Below are positions 8,653 to 16,305 of a stretch of DNA of 22,431 bases, one piece after another (the stretch's first letter is position 1; each line of letters starts with the position of its first letter). Position numbers and translations under genes: made by a program. The stretch is from an uncultured Streptococcus sp. (GTDB taxonomy: Bacteria > Bacillota > Bacilli > Lactobacillales > Streptococcaceae): positions 1 to 22,431 of the forward strand of contig NZ_CALHWC010000142.1 of assembly GCF_938036805.1 (NCBI RefSeq). Direction: 5' to 3'. The notes under the pieces were generated by a model. It did no database searches. It saw nothing but the letters and a program-made list of their open reading frames with translations, and was not told where the DNA came from.

Positions 8653-8697
8653 AAAAGCAGCCAAACATGCCTGACTAGGTAAAGATTGGCTGCTTTT
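8653..8697 (+). terminator. Intrinsic terminator after the surface PepX-like gene
   Basis: A perfect 12-bp stem AAAAGCAGCCAA/TTGGCTGCTTTT with a 21-nt loop, ending in four T. Confidence 0.85.
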
Positions 8698-8765
8698 GCC
8701 TTATCGTCTTTCAGCTGGCCTTGGCCTGCAAGTCAGAAGTGCCAGCAAACAGAGAGGTAGAAAGA

Positions 8766-10379
8766 ATGAAACAGTATATTCAAGATATTTTTGACCAAAG
8801 TATGGCGATTGAAAGTTTTACCCATACGAGTTCTGAGCGGAAGATTGAAGCCTTTCTTCAGGAGCGGATAGGGGAGATTCCTTATTTTCAGGAGCATCCA
8901 GAACAGTTTGGCTGCTATCAGATTCCGAATGATTTTTATAACCGCAGTGTCAACTGGGCTCTGGTCAAGCGAGATACAGCTGACACCGTGATTCTTTTTC
9001 ATCATCATGATACAGTGGATATTGAGGACTTTGGCAGTCTCAAAGACTGGGCTTTTGATAATCATGTCCTCAAAGAAAAATTACCCTCCATTTCTTCAGA
9101 TTCAGATCTTTTAGCGGATATTGCGTCGGACAAATGGCAGTTCGGTCGGGGGGCTTGCGACATGAAGGCGGCTCTGGCCTTGCAGCTGGGAGTGGTGGAA
9201 AGATACAGTCAAAGCCAGTCTGGTCAGGTCAATTTGCTTTATCTTTCGGTCGGAGATGAGGAGGCCTATTCCCAAGGCATGAGGGCAGCAACAGCCCTGC
9301 TTGCTGAATTGAAGGAGCGCTTCCATCTTCATTACCTTCTGGCTGTGGATTCTGAACCTTTTGAAAGCCAGTCAGCGGAGGAAAAGGTTCTTCATATAGG
9401 AACAGTCGGCAAATTGATGCCAGTTGTCGTGACTCAGGGCATCCTTTCGCATATGAAAGAGCCACTCAAGGGGATCAATGCCCTGTCCTTGCTAGCCAAG
9501 GTTGCTGAAAAAATTGACCTTAATCCGGCTCTATCTGACATGGCCTATGGCGAACGCTCGCCCCTGCCATCTTGGTCTTATCTGCGTGATTTGAAGGAAA
9601 ATTACGATGTGTCAACAGTGCTGCGTGCGGCAGGTTATTTCAGCGTCCTTTATCTAGAAAAGAGTCCGAGTGAGCTGCTGGCGACCATAAAGAAGCTCAG
9701 TCAGGAAGCAGTGGAAGGCTTTTATCAAAACTACTGTCAATTGCAGAAAGTTTATGAAGAAAGCAAGCATGTACCGAAACCGCGCGTGCTGACCTATCAG
9801 GAATTACTGCAAGAATGCCAAGAAAAAATCGGTTTTGAAGAAACTTTGCAGCAGATATACGAGGAGGCCCAGCAAGCCTTGCAAGAAGGCGCATCCTATC
9901 AGGAAATCAGCATCCAAAATATCCAGAAGGTTCTAGATTTCTACGACCGTAAGGAAGCTTTGGTTGTCTTAGCAATCGCGCCACCTTACTATCCATCCAT
10001 GAATTGTCGCCGTCTGTCAGACAGTCCGATTAGGATTGACAAGGTCATTCAACTCTATCGAGATTATCTGGACAAGGAAGCTGGTTGTCAGCTCCAAGTG
10101 GACGAATTCTTCATGGGAATCTGTGACCTTAGTTACTGTGCCTTGGAGAAGCCTGCCGCTGAATACCAAGACTTGATTGCCAGTATGCCTGTGCCTGAAA
10201 ATCTCTATCATCTGGATTTCCCAGAAATTGCGGCCAATCATATCCCCGGCATCAATCTCGGTCCATGGGGCAAGGACTTGCATCAGCTGACTGAGCGTGT
10301 CTATGAGCAGGATATGCTAGAAACCATTCCCAATTTCTTGCTCTATCTGCTGGAGAATGCTCAATCTTTCAAGGTTTAA
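8766..10379 (+). CDS. M20 family metallopeptidase, RocB-like
   Basis: Predicted cytoplasmic zinc hydrolase related to Bacillus RocB ('arginine utilization protein') of the M20 peptidase/amidohydrolase group; the true substrate of this branch is not established. The 537 residues show M20 metal and catalytic motifs: FHHHDTV (H80, D82), GRGACDMKAALAL with bridging D132, GDEEA with the E165-E166 pair, and a C-terminal NLGPWGKDLHQ with the last His ligand. An in-frame TTG at 8721 is possible, but GAGG at 8754-8757 lies 8 nt before the ATG at 8766, so I start there. No clear promoter lies between the preceding terminator and this gene, so read-through from the protease gene is possible. A small hairpin (GCTGGC 8714-8719 with GCCAGC 8741-8746) sits in the leader. 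Confidence 0.83.
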   Translation: MKQYIQDIFDQSMAIESFTHTSSERKIEAFLQERIGEIPYFQEHPEQFGCYQIPNDFYNRSVNWALVKRDTADTVILFHHHDTVDIEDFGSLKDWAFDNHVLKEKLPSISSDSDLLADIASDKWQFGRGACDMKAALALQLGVVERYSQSQSGQVNLLYLSVGDEEAYSQGMRAATALLAELKERFHLHYLLAVDSEPFESQSAEEKVLHIGTVGKLMPVVVTQGILSHMKEPLKGINALSLLAKVAEKIDLNPALSDMAYGERSPLPSWSYLRDLKENYDVSTVLRAAGYFSVLYLEKSPSELLATIKKLSQEAVEGFYQNYCQLQKVYEESKHVPKPRVLTYQELLQECQEKIGFEETLQQIYEEAQQALQEGASYQEISIQNIQKVLDFYDRKEALVVLAIAPPYYPSMNCRRLSDSPIRIDKVIQLYRDYLDKEAGCQLQVDEFFMGICDLSYCALEKPAAEYQDLIASMPVPENLYHLDFPEIAANHIPGINLGPWGKDLHQLTERVYEQDMLETIPNFLLYLLENAQSFKV

Positions 10380-10431
10380 AGGATGGTTCTGCCTTGTTTT
10401 AAAGCAAAATCCGAACTTTTTCGCTAGTTTC

Positions 10432-10460
10432 TAGACAAATGACTTTTAGGATAGTATAAT
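10432..10460 (+). promoter_or_regulatory. Promoter of the ABC transporter operon
   Basis: TAGACA (10432-10437), 17-nt spacer, TATAAT (10455-10460), 29 nt before the ATG, with AAAGGAG as ribosome site in between. Confidence 0.7.
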
Positions 10461-10489
10461 AACCTCAAAACATAGCAAAGGAGATTCTC

Positions 10490-11233
10490 ATGATTGAATT
10501 TAGAGATGTTACAAAAGACTATGATGGCAAGCTAGCGCTTAACCACCTGAATCTGACCTTGGAAAGCGGTGAGATTGTTGGTCTGATCGGTCACAATGGA
10601 GCGGGTAAGTCAACGACCATTAAATCCCTGGTCAGTGTCATCAATCCGACGCAGGGACAAATTTTTGTGGACGGCAAAGAGCTATCCAGTAATCGTCTAG
10701 AAATCAAGAAAAAAATCGGCTATGTAGCTGATTCTCCTGATCTTTTCTTGCGCCTGACAGCCAATGAATTCTGGGAGCTAGTGGCGACTTCCTACGATAT
10801 GACTACGGCAGAAGTAGAGGCTCGTTTGGGTGAACTGCTGGCTATTTTTGACTTTGCTAGCCATCGTTATGAAGTAATTGAGTCGTTTTCACATGGTATG
10901 CGGCAGAAGGTCTTTGTCATTGGTGCCCTTTTGTCCGATCCAGATATCTGGGTCTTGGATGAGCCCTTGACGGGCTTGGATCCTCAGGCAGCTTTTGATC
11001 TCAAGCAGATGATGCGTGAGCATGCTAACAAGGGAAATACAGTTCTGTTTTCAACCCACGTGTTAGAAGTGGCTGAGCAGCTATGCGACAAGATTGCCAT
11101 TCTCAAAAAAGGAGAGCTGATATTCTACGGAACGGTTGAAGACTTGAAAGCCCAGCATCCAGACCAGTCCCTCGAAACCATCTATCTAGGTCTGGCTGGC
11201 CGAAGAGAAGAGGTGAGTTCAGATGCGCCTTAA
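10490..11233 (+). CDS. ABC transporter ATP-binding protein
   Basis: Nucleotide-binding subunit of an ABC exporter, working with the permease encoded next. Of 247 residues, Walker A is GHNGAGKST (34-42), the signature motif is the variant SFSHGMRQK (132-140), Walker B is IWVLDE with catalytic E158, followed by the D-loop TGLD and the H-loop STHV. This pattern fits the DrrA/CcmA-like ABC-2 exporters. The start is set by AAAGGAG upstream of 10490. It overlaps the permease gene by 11 nt, so the two are translationally coupled. The cargo cannot be read from sequence; lipid, peptide or drug export are all possible. Confidence 0.93.
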   Translation: MIEFRDVTKDYDGKLALNHLNLTLESGEIVGLIGHNGAGKSTTIKSLVSVINPTQGQIFVDGKELSSNRLEIKKKIGYVADSPDLFLRLTANEFWELVATSYDMTTAEVEARLGELLAIFDFASHRYEVIESFSHGMRQKVFVIGALLSDPDIWVLDEPLTGLDPQAAFDLKQMMREHANKGNTVLFSTHVLEVAEQLCDKIAILKKGELIFYGTVEDLKAQHPDQSLETIYLGLAGRREEVSSDAP

Positions 11234-12863
11234 AGCGATTAAAAAATTAGTTGATATCAATATTCTCTATGCTATCCAAGCTTCGCAGTTGCAGCAATAC
11301 CGCAAGAAGCAGGAAAAAAATCCAGAGGTCAAAGTCAATGTCTCCTTGCAGGCTATTCGAATGTACTTGATTTTGGGGTTGTTCTACCTATTCATCTTTG
11401 GTATCATGAGTGCTTTCAATCACATGGTGGGCAATCCGGGACATTTTGCCAATATGGTCTCCATATTTGCTGTATTCTCCATGTCGCAGGGCTTCTTGGT
11501 TTTCTACAATGTCTTTTATGAAAGCAAGGATTTGCAGTCCTATCGGCCTTATGCCTTTAGTGAATCAGAAATCATTGTCGGAAAGAGCATCTCTGTTGTT
11601 CTGACCCTCTTGATTGCGATTCTGCCCATGTATAGCTATTTCATCGTGCTTGGTCTTCAAGGTGGAAATCCTTTAGTCGGCCTGCCTCTGGCCTTGGTTT
11701 CGATTGTCATTTTAAGCTCGGTTATAACCTTTGTCATTTTGATTTTGGTGCATTTTATCACCAAGACAGCCTTTTTTAGAAAGTATAAGACTATCCTATC
11801 CAATGTGATTCTGGGTCTGGTTTCCCTTGGTTCGGTAGGACTTTATATCTTTATCAATCAGATGAACAGTCGTAGTATCGCCAGCAATACAATGGTTACA
11901 CCTTATTTCCCACCAGTTGTAGCCTTTTACGACTTTATCATCAATCCTCTCAGCTTGACTGCGATTTTAGGAATTCTAGCTTGGCTTGCCGTGGCGGCTC
12001 TGCTCTTCTTGGTGGTTAAGTTCAAGGTCATACCAGAATTTTATGAAGCAGCCTTGATGACGGGTGCAGCAAGTGGCAAACGTGAGCGGGTGCACGATAT
12101 CAATATGGACGAGGCCAAGAATTTCAAGAAGTTCGTCTGGCGCTATCACATTCGGCTGCTGAGTGAAGGTTCGGTCATCTTGCAGGCTCTCTTTATGTCG
12201 GCACTGATTCCTTACATTATCATTTTTAGTATGGCCATGGGGGCAGTCAAAGCAGATCTAGATGTTAGCCCGTTCTTGATTCCGCGATTTTTACTTCCGC
12301 TTAGCTTCCTATCTATGTTTATCGCTACCCTCAATTCGGGTGGGAATAATCTGACCTCTATAGGTTTATCCTTGGAGCGGGAAAATTTTGATTATCTGAA
12401 GGTCTTACCTTTTGAGCTAAGAAAATACGTTCGTCTCAAATTTTGGTATCTCTTTGCTATTCAGTCCATTCTACCAGTGATTCTTCTTTTGGTGACTAGT
12501 TTTATCTTCCATGTTCATTTGGTGACGTTTCTCGTTATGCTGCTGGTTTGGTTTATGGCCAGTCTGGCTTGGAGCGCTTGGGGCTATCATCGGGATTATA
12601 AGCATTTGGTGACCAATTGGTCTAATGTCAACGAGCTGATGACTCGAGATAACAGTATGGGTAAGACCCTATTGGCACTAGCCTTTACTATTGGAGTAAT
12701 GATCGTGATTGGTGTTCTCTATGTGATTTCATACTCCCTATCTCTCACGGTTCTCTATCTCCTTTCTGTTCTGCTGATTTTGATTTGTGGACTTGTTTCT
12801 TATCTGATCTATCGCTACTATATGAAAAAACTTGATAGTGAGATTGCTAGTTTTAATTGCTAA
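11223..12863 (+). CDS. ABC transporter permease (large ABC-2-type membrane subunit)
   Basis: Integral membrane partner of the preceding ATPase. At 546 residues it has many hydrophobic helices: a first group at about 40-280, a polar loop at about 280-310 (GKRERVHDINMDEAKNFKKF), then a second group to the C-terminus. It is a full-length two-half permease rather than a six-helix half. The cytoplasmic N-terminus is basic and Gln/Lys-rich. GAGGTG inside the end of the ATPase gene serves as ribosome site. The architecture recalls Bacillus YthQ and similar uncharacterised exporters, from memory. The gene ends at a strong bidirectional terminator. Confidence 0.85.
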   Translation: MRLKAIKKLVDINILYAIQASQLQQYRKKQEKNPEVKVNVSLQAIRMYLILGLFYLFIFGIMSAFNHMVGNPGHFANMVSIFAVFSMSQGFLVFYNVFYESKDLQSYRPYAFSESEIIVGKSISVVLTLLIAILPMYSYFIVLGLQGGNPLVGLPLALVSIVILSSVITFVILILVHFITKTAFFRKYKTILSNVILGLVSLGSVGLYIFINQMNSRSIASNTMVTPYFPPVVAFYDFIINPLSLTAILGILAWLAVAALLFLVVKFKVIPEFYEAALMTGAASGKRERVHDINMDEAKNFKKFVWRYHIRLLSEGSVILQALFMSALIPYIIIFSMAMGAVKADLDVSPFLIPRFLLPLSFLSMFIATLNSGGNNLTSIGLSLERENFDYLKVLPFELRKYVRLKFWYLFAIQSILPVILLLVTSFIFHVHLVTFLVMLLVWFMASLAWSAWGYHRDYKHLVTNWSNVNELMTRDNSMGKTLLALAFTIGVMIVIGVLYVISYSLSLTVLYLLSVLLILICGLVSYLIYRYYMKKLDSEIASFNC

Positions 12864-12874
12864 TTGACCATAAT

Positions 12875-12922
12875 AAAAAGCTTAGCAGCACGGTGATTTG
12901 ATTACCTACTTCTAAGCTTTTT
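12875..12922. terminator. Bidirectional terminator between ABC permease and CPBP genes
   Basis: AAAAAGCTTAG (12875-12885) pairs perfectly with CTAAGCTTTTT (12912-12922). A smaller GGT/ACC hairpin lies inside. The symmetric A/T flanks suit both convergent genes. Confidence 0.85.
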
Positions 12923-12982
12923 AGTTGCGATTTATTTTATAGTTTTCCGATATAAACTGTATGTCAGCTGATTTTTATCCTT

Positions 12983-13741
12983 TTAAGAACGCCAGTTAAT
13001 CAAGACATACATTAAGCTGGAGCCAAACATATCCGCCAAGGCGTGCATGAGAAAGAAAGGCAGGAGGTTCTTGACCTTGTACTTGTAAAGAAAATAGTAG
13101 AAGAGACCATAGACCACTCCGATAACCAAGGCCCAGAGCATTCCTTGGTAAGTATGGAAAGAAATCCGAATGATAGTAGAGTAGGCCAGTGCCCACCACT
13201 TATACTTATCCTTGACCGAGGTCATAAGACCCAGAAAGAAGAATTCTTCATAGAAGCCATTGAGCAGTCCGTAGAGGATGGCCATTGGTGTCAGATCAGC
13301 AAATTTCCGGAAGATTTCTAGCAAATCTACATAAGACCAGAGAGTTGGATCAAAGTAATTATACTCGCCGCTTAGCGTCGTAACAATGTCACCAAAGAAC
13401 CCCACTGCGACAAAGGTCAGAGGTGTCCAAAGCAGAACCGACCAGCTCAGACGGATAGGGAGCTGCTTAAAGTCAAAGCGCCGAAGCAATAGGTAAAGAA
13501 TAGTTAAGGTCAGCATCAGGAGCTGAAGATTGAAATTGCTAGAAAAAGCCGCTCCCTCGCTGGCTGTATTAGTCACCGTTTCAGTCGCTCCTGTGCTGGT
13601 AGCTGGTGCAAAGCTAGCTAGATAAAGCTCCGTTGAGCGGTAAATAAACTGCCCAAACATGAGAAGGGTAATCACAAGAATGTCAAACAATTTCAGCTCT
13701 TTCAGAGGCTGTGATGGGCGGATTTTTGATAAAATAGTCAT
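12983..13741 (-). CDS. CPBP family intramembrane metalloprotease-like protein (Abi/Rce1 type)
   Basis: Polytopic membrane protein of 252 residues with about seven hydrophobic segments. The family includes Rce1-type prenyl-protein proteases and bacteriocin self-immunity proteins. Motif 1 is YEEFFFLG (E165, E166), motif 2 is ISFHTYQG (H196) and motif 3 is HALAD (H233). The usual Arg of EExxxR is Leu here. An extracytoplasmic Thr/Ala/Ser-rich loop (about 44-68) is unusual for the core fold. The start at 13741 is supported by GGAAGGG just upstream. No bacteriocin peptide gene is visible nearby, so an immunity role is not supported. It is a single-gene unit. Confidence 0.8.
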   Translation of the reverse strand: MTILSKIRPSQPLKELKLFDILVITLLMFGQFIYRSTELYLASFAPATSTGATETVTNTASEGAAFSSNFNLQLLMLTLTILYLLLRRFDFKQLPIRLSWSVLLWTPLTFVAVGFFGDIVTTLSGEYNYFDPTLWSYVDLLEIFRKFADLTPMAILYGLLNGFYEEFFFLGLMTSVKDKYKWWALAYSTIIRISFHTYQGMLWALVIGVVYGLFYYFLYKYKVKNLLPFFLMHALADMFGSSLMYVLINWRS

Positions 13742-13758
13742 TCATTTCCCTTCCATAA

Positions 13759-13778
13759 CTGGCAGATTTAAATGCCAG
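13759..13778. promoter_or_regulatory. Small inverted repeat in the leader of the CPBP gene
   Basis: CTGGCA and TGCCAG, 8 nt apart, lie just upstream of the ribosome site (minus strand). It could be an operator or an mRNA leader hairpin. No convincing promoter was found. Confidence 0.35.
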
Positions 13779-13910
13779 AGATCATCTTTTCTATCTTTAT
13801 CTTAGCAGAGAAAGCTTAAATTTATATTATTTCAAAGCTCTTAGTTTTGAGAGGTGGTTAGTGCAGATCTGTTGCCGGCTTGGTTGAAGAGCTGCATTAT
13901 GCTATAGAGA

Positions 13911-14085
13911 AGAGGCTGGGACAAAAGTCCTAGCCTCTCAATTGTCTTTGGAGTGTCGAGCAAGACGCAGTGGTTGAGTGGACTCTACTACGCTGATTTC
14001 ATCAGCTTTTACAGCCCTACTCAACTGTGCGGAGGTGGGACGACGAAATCGAATTCTAACGAATTACCGATTTCTGTCCCACTCT
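13911..14085. repeat. GGCTGGGACAAAA-type intergenic repeat with three hairpins
   Basis: About 175 bp with inverted ends (GGCTGGGACA near 13914, TGTCCCAC near 14082), the same termini as the repeats at 16063 and 17196. It contains three hairpins. One is a 26-nt stem-loop at 13912-13937 (GAGGCTGGGAC / GTCCTAGCCTC, AAAA loop). A larger one pairs CGCAGTGGTTGAGT with ACTCAACTGTGCG (about 13965-14030) and is tipped by GCTGATTTCATCAGC. The third, at 14035-14082, is GTGGGAC plus GAAATCG pairing with CGATTTC plus GTCCCAC. It ends on the stop codon of the hemolysin III gene and fills most of the gene-free stretch 13742-14084. There is no coding potential. It is probably a non-autonomous streptococcal repeat. 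Confidence 0.8.
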
Positions 14086-14732
14086 CACATGAAATAGACA
14101 ATTGCTAGGTACTGGAGGGCAGAAGCAGCTAGGATGAAGAGGTGCCAAATCATGTGGAAGTAGGGCTTCTTTTTGGCATAAAAACCAGCGCCGACTGTGT
14201 AACAAAGACCGCCTGCTAGCATCAGTCCCCAAAACACTGGCCCAGTTTGTCCGATAATTTGCGGGATGATAAAGATCACTAGCCAACCCATAATTAGATA
14301 GAGAGCCAAGCTGAATTTCTCATTGACCTTTTTAGCAAAGATCTTATAGAGAATACCAAAGATGGTCGTGCCCCACTGAATTGCGATAATCAGATAGCCC
14401 CGCCAGTCATTCATGAGTGAAAGGACGACTGGTGTATAGCTGCCCGCGATAGCGATATAGATCATGGAGTGGTCAATAATCCGTAGGATGTATTTGTGGG
14501 TAGAGCCGTAGGACATGGAGTGGTAAATGGTAGAAGAAAGAAACATGAGGAAAAGGCTAATGACAAAGATAGAAGTGCCAACAGCAGAAACGAGGCCATG
14601 CCCTTCATAACTGTAAATAGCAGAGATGGGCAGGAGAATCAGCATCAAAACAGCTCCGACGGCATGAGTGACAGCATTGGCAATTTCCTCTCCAAAAGAG
14701 AGTTGTTTACTGAGTTTAAGCGCGTAGTTCAT
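14085..14732 (-). CDS. Hemolysin III / PAQR family membrane protein
   Basis: Seven-helix membrane protein of the hemolysin III (YqfA/PAQR) family, 215 residues. The name is historical; homologues are thought to act on membrane lipid or metal homeostasis. The conserved polar and metal-site pattern of PAQR proteins is visible: SSTIYH (S67, H71), RIIDHSM (D87) and FHMIWH (H193, H197). The longer open frame to 14771 is rejected, because AAAGGAGG about 9 nt before the ATG at 14732 and the family N-terminus (MNYALKLSKQ, then FGEEIANAVTHAVG) fix the start. It overlaps the upstream DUF1836 gene by 17 nt, so the two form a coupled operon. A repeat abuts its stop codon. Confidence 0.9.
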   Translation of the reverse strand: MNYALKLSKQLSFGEEIANAVTHAVGAVLMLILLPISAIYSYEGHGLVSAVGTSIFVISLFLMFLSSTIYHSMSYGSTHKYILRIIDHSMIYIAIAGSYTPVVLSLMNDWRGYLIIAIQWGTTIFGILYKIFAKKVNEKFSLALYLIMGWLVIFIIPQIIGQTGPVFWGLMLAGGLCYTVGAGFYAKKKPYFHMIWHLFILAASALQYLAIVYFM

Positions 14733-15177
14733 CGTTATCGGCCTCCTTTTCGGGTACTTGGATAAAAGCAAGGGTTTGCTGGTAGAGTTTTAAGGTCTGA
14801 CAGGCACTGGCAATAATGGGCGTCACTTCAAGTTTCCGTCCGTTCATATAATCCACAAAATCATTGTAGAGCTCTTCAGACTGGGTCTCAGCGTTGAGCA
14901 TATCTAAAGTCGCAGCAATATCTTGAATAGAAAAAACAGTTTTCAAGCTTGTAATAGCAATCAAGCGGGCAACTTGCTGGCGATTGTATTTTTTCTTTAG
15001 AGGTTTTTCAAGGTAGGCATGCTTGACATAATTATTGATCATGGATGCCGTCAAGCCTTTGTCGGATGCAGTAAAAGTTGGCTTACAGACCTTGTTGACG
15101 TAGAGCAGGACTTGGTCCAGATACAGGTCAAGAACAGGTAATTCATCCCATCTCGGGAACAGATTTTTCGTTTCCAA
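14716..15177 (-). CDS. DUF1836 protein, probable DNA-binding regulator
   Basis: A small protein of 153 residues in a family of unknown function (DUF1836, recognised from memory). Residues about 42-92 (LTASMINNYVKH, KKKYNRQQVARLI, FSIQDIAATL) read like a MerR-type winged helix: recognition helix, a short basic wing, then helices with the usual Y-x-R-x-x-V and S-x-x-D-I pattern. I infer a DNA-binding role. The frame begins with TTG at 15177, preceded by a weak GAAAG; no better in-frame ATG precedes the conserved region. It is first in an operon with the hemolysin III gene. A perfect palindrome overlapping its own promoter fits autorepression. Confidence 0.78.
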   Translation of the reverse strand: METKNLFPRWDELPVLDLYLDQVLLYVNKVCKPTFTASDKGLTASMINNYVKHAYLEKPLKKKYNRQQVARLIAITSLKTVFSIQDIAATLDMLNAETQSEELYNDFVDYMNGRKLEVTPIIASACQTLKLYQQTLAFIQVPEKEADNDELRA

Positions 15178-15190
15178 ATTTTAAACTTTC

Positions 15191-15219
15191 TAATATCTAG
15201 TTTTAATAACTAGATATTA
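15191..15219. promoter_or_regulatory. Perfect 12-5-12 palindrome (probable operator)
   Basis: TAATATCTAGTT, five bases, AACTAGATATTA: both arms match at all 12 positions. The right arm contains the -10 box of the DUF1836 promoter and the rest covers the expected transcription start, so a bound protein would block initiation. The DUF1836 protein itself is the obvious candidate. Confidence 0.8.
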
Positions 15220-15242
15220 TCATTTTTAAAAATTAAAGTCAA
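15214..15242 (-). promoter_or_regulatory. Promoter of the DUF1836-hemolysin III operon
   Basis: Minus strand: TTGACT (15237-15242), 17-nt A/T-rich spacer, TAATAT (15214-15219). The -10 is embedded in the palindrome. Confidence 0.78.
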
Positions 15243-15267
15243 GAATAAATCCAATTAGTCCAAAATT

Positions 15268-15276
15268 TGCTATAAT
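15268..15276 (+). promoter_or_regulatory. Extended -10 promoter of yaaA
   Basis: TGCTATAAT, a perfect -10 with TGn extension, about 57 nt before the yaaA start; no good -35 at 17 nt. Confidence 0.6.
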
Positions 15277-15332
15277 CATGAGTAGGGAAAACAGGAAAAT
15301 AGACTCTGAATCCAAGATGAGAAAGGGAAAAT

Positions 15333-16061
15333 ATGAAGATTTTAATTCCGACCGCCAAAGAAATGAATGAAAATCAGAGCTCGCTGGGGCGCTCCCAGTT
15401 GACGCCCAAAAGCAAAATCATAATAGAAGAGTTGTTGCAATTCTCAGCCGAAGAGTTGGAAAAATTATATAAAATCAGTCCGCAAATGGCTGAAATAGAA
15501 TACCAGCGGATTCAAAATCTGAGCAAGAATGAAGCAGAGACTTATCCAGCATTGCACTTATTTGACGGGCTCATGTATCGCAATATCAAGCGAAAAGATT
15601 GGACACAAGAGGAGAAATCCTACATTCAAGAGCATTTGCTGTTAACGTCTAGTCTATATGGGGTCATTCCTGCCTTGAACCCGATTGCCCCTCATCGGCT
15701 GGACTTTTTGGTGGGGCTGAAGCCCAATGGTCAAACGCTGAAAAAATTTTGGCGGGACGATTATACAAAAGCAGTAGTGGATGAAGATATGCTGATTTCG
15801 CTCTTGTCTAGTGAATTTGAGGATGTTTTTGACAAATCGGTCAGAGAGAAGATGCTTCGCTTCAAATTTTTAGAAGAAAAGGCTGGCAAATTGAAAAGCC
15901 ATTCTACTATTTCTAAAAAAGCGCGTGGGCAATTTTTGACTGCTTTGATGGAAGCGCAGGTCGATAATCTTGAGCAAATAAAACAGCTCTCTTTTGCTGG
16001 TTTTGCTTATCGAGCAGATCTTTCAGATGATAAAGAATTAGTTTTTGTAAAAGAAGAATAA
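15333..16061 (+). CDS. yaaA: Peroxide stress protein YaaA (DUF328)
   Basis: Member of the YaaA/UPF0246 family. In E. coli, YaaA lowers free intracellular iron and limits DNA damage during H2O2 stress; the biochemical mechanism is not settled. The protein is 242 residues, near family length, with the typical start MKILIPTAKEM and the conserved stretches LYGVIPALNPIAPHRLDF and KFWRDDYTKAV. The central and C-terminal parts are helical and rich in Lys/Glu. GAAAGGG about 6 nt before the ATG is the ribosome site. The gene stands alone, with its own extended -10 promoter. A hairpin inside the repeat that begins two bases after its stop codon probably ends transcription. A peroxide-defence role would suit an organism that makes H2O2 through GlpO. 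Confidence 0.9.
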   Translation: MKILIPTAKEMNENQSSLGRSQLTPKSKIIIEELLQFSAEELEKLYKISPQMAEIEYQRIQNLSKNEAETYPALHLFDGLMYRNIKRKDWTQEEKSYIQEHLLLTSSLYGVIPALNPIAPHRLDFLVGLKPNGQTLKKFWRDDYTKAVVDEDMLISLLSSEFEDVFDKSVREKMLRFKFLEEKAGKLKSHSTISKKARGQFLTALMEAQVDNLEQIKQLSFAGFAYRADLSDDKELVFVKEE

Positions 16062-16062
16062 G

Positions 16063-16230
16063 AAAAGAGGCTGGGACAAAAGTCTGACCTTAAATATAAA
16101 AAGCGAACAAAACTAGTTTTCTGGTAATCAGAATTCTGCTTTGTTCGCTTTTCGCATTTAATTATAGATTTGAAGGGCTTAATAATTAAGATTTTTAAAA
16201 ATTGAAATATTTTTGTCCCAAACTCTTTTA
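16063..16230. repeat. Inverted-terminus repeat, copy A (left of traX)
   Basis: About 168 bp, starting GAGGCTGGGACAAAAGTC at 16067 and ending TTTTGTCCCA at 16220. It contains a terminator-like hairpin at 16098-16152: AAAAAGCGAACAAA with TTTGTTCGCTTTT. It is the reverse-complement relative of the copy at 17196-17360: over its first 47 nt, 43 match. It begins two bases after the yaaA stop codon, and its hairpin can terminate both yaaA and traX. The remaining ~75 bp up to traX hold nothing recognisable. Confidence 0.85.
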
Positions 16231-16305
16231 CTCTATTATTGAGACTTACCAAAAGAAAAATTAGCTTAACAGGTATTCTACCGCAACTTTTAACACATTC
16301 ATTAA

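Noticed and set aside
8721..8765. TTG start extending the M20 protein N-terminus
   Set aside because: No ribosome site before it, while GAGG is well placed before the ATG at 8766.
10381..10424. Possible terminator after the M20 gene (GTTC/GAAC then T-run)
   Set aside because: Only short interrupted pairing; too weak to list.
14733..14771. Longer N-terminus for the hemolysin III protein
   Set aside because: It would overlap the ribosome site AAAGGAGG and adds residues unlike the family.
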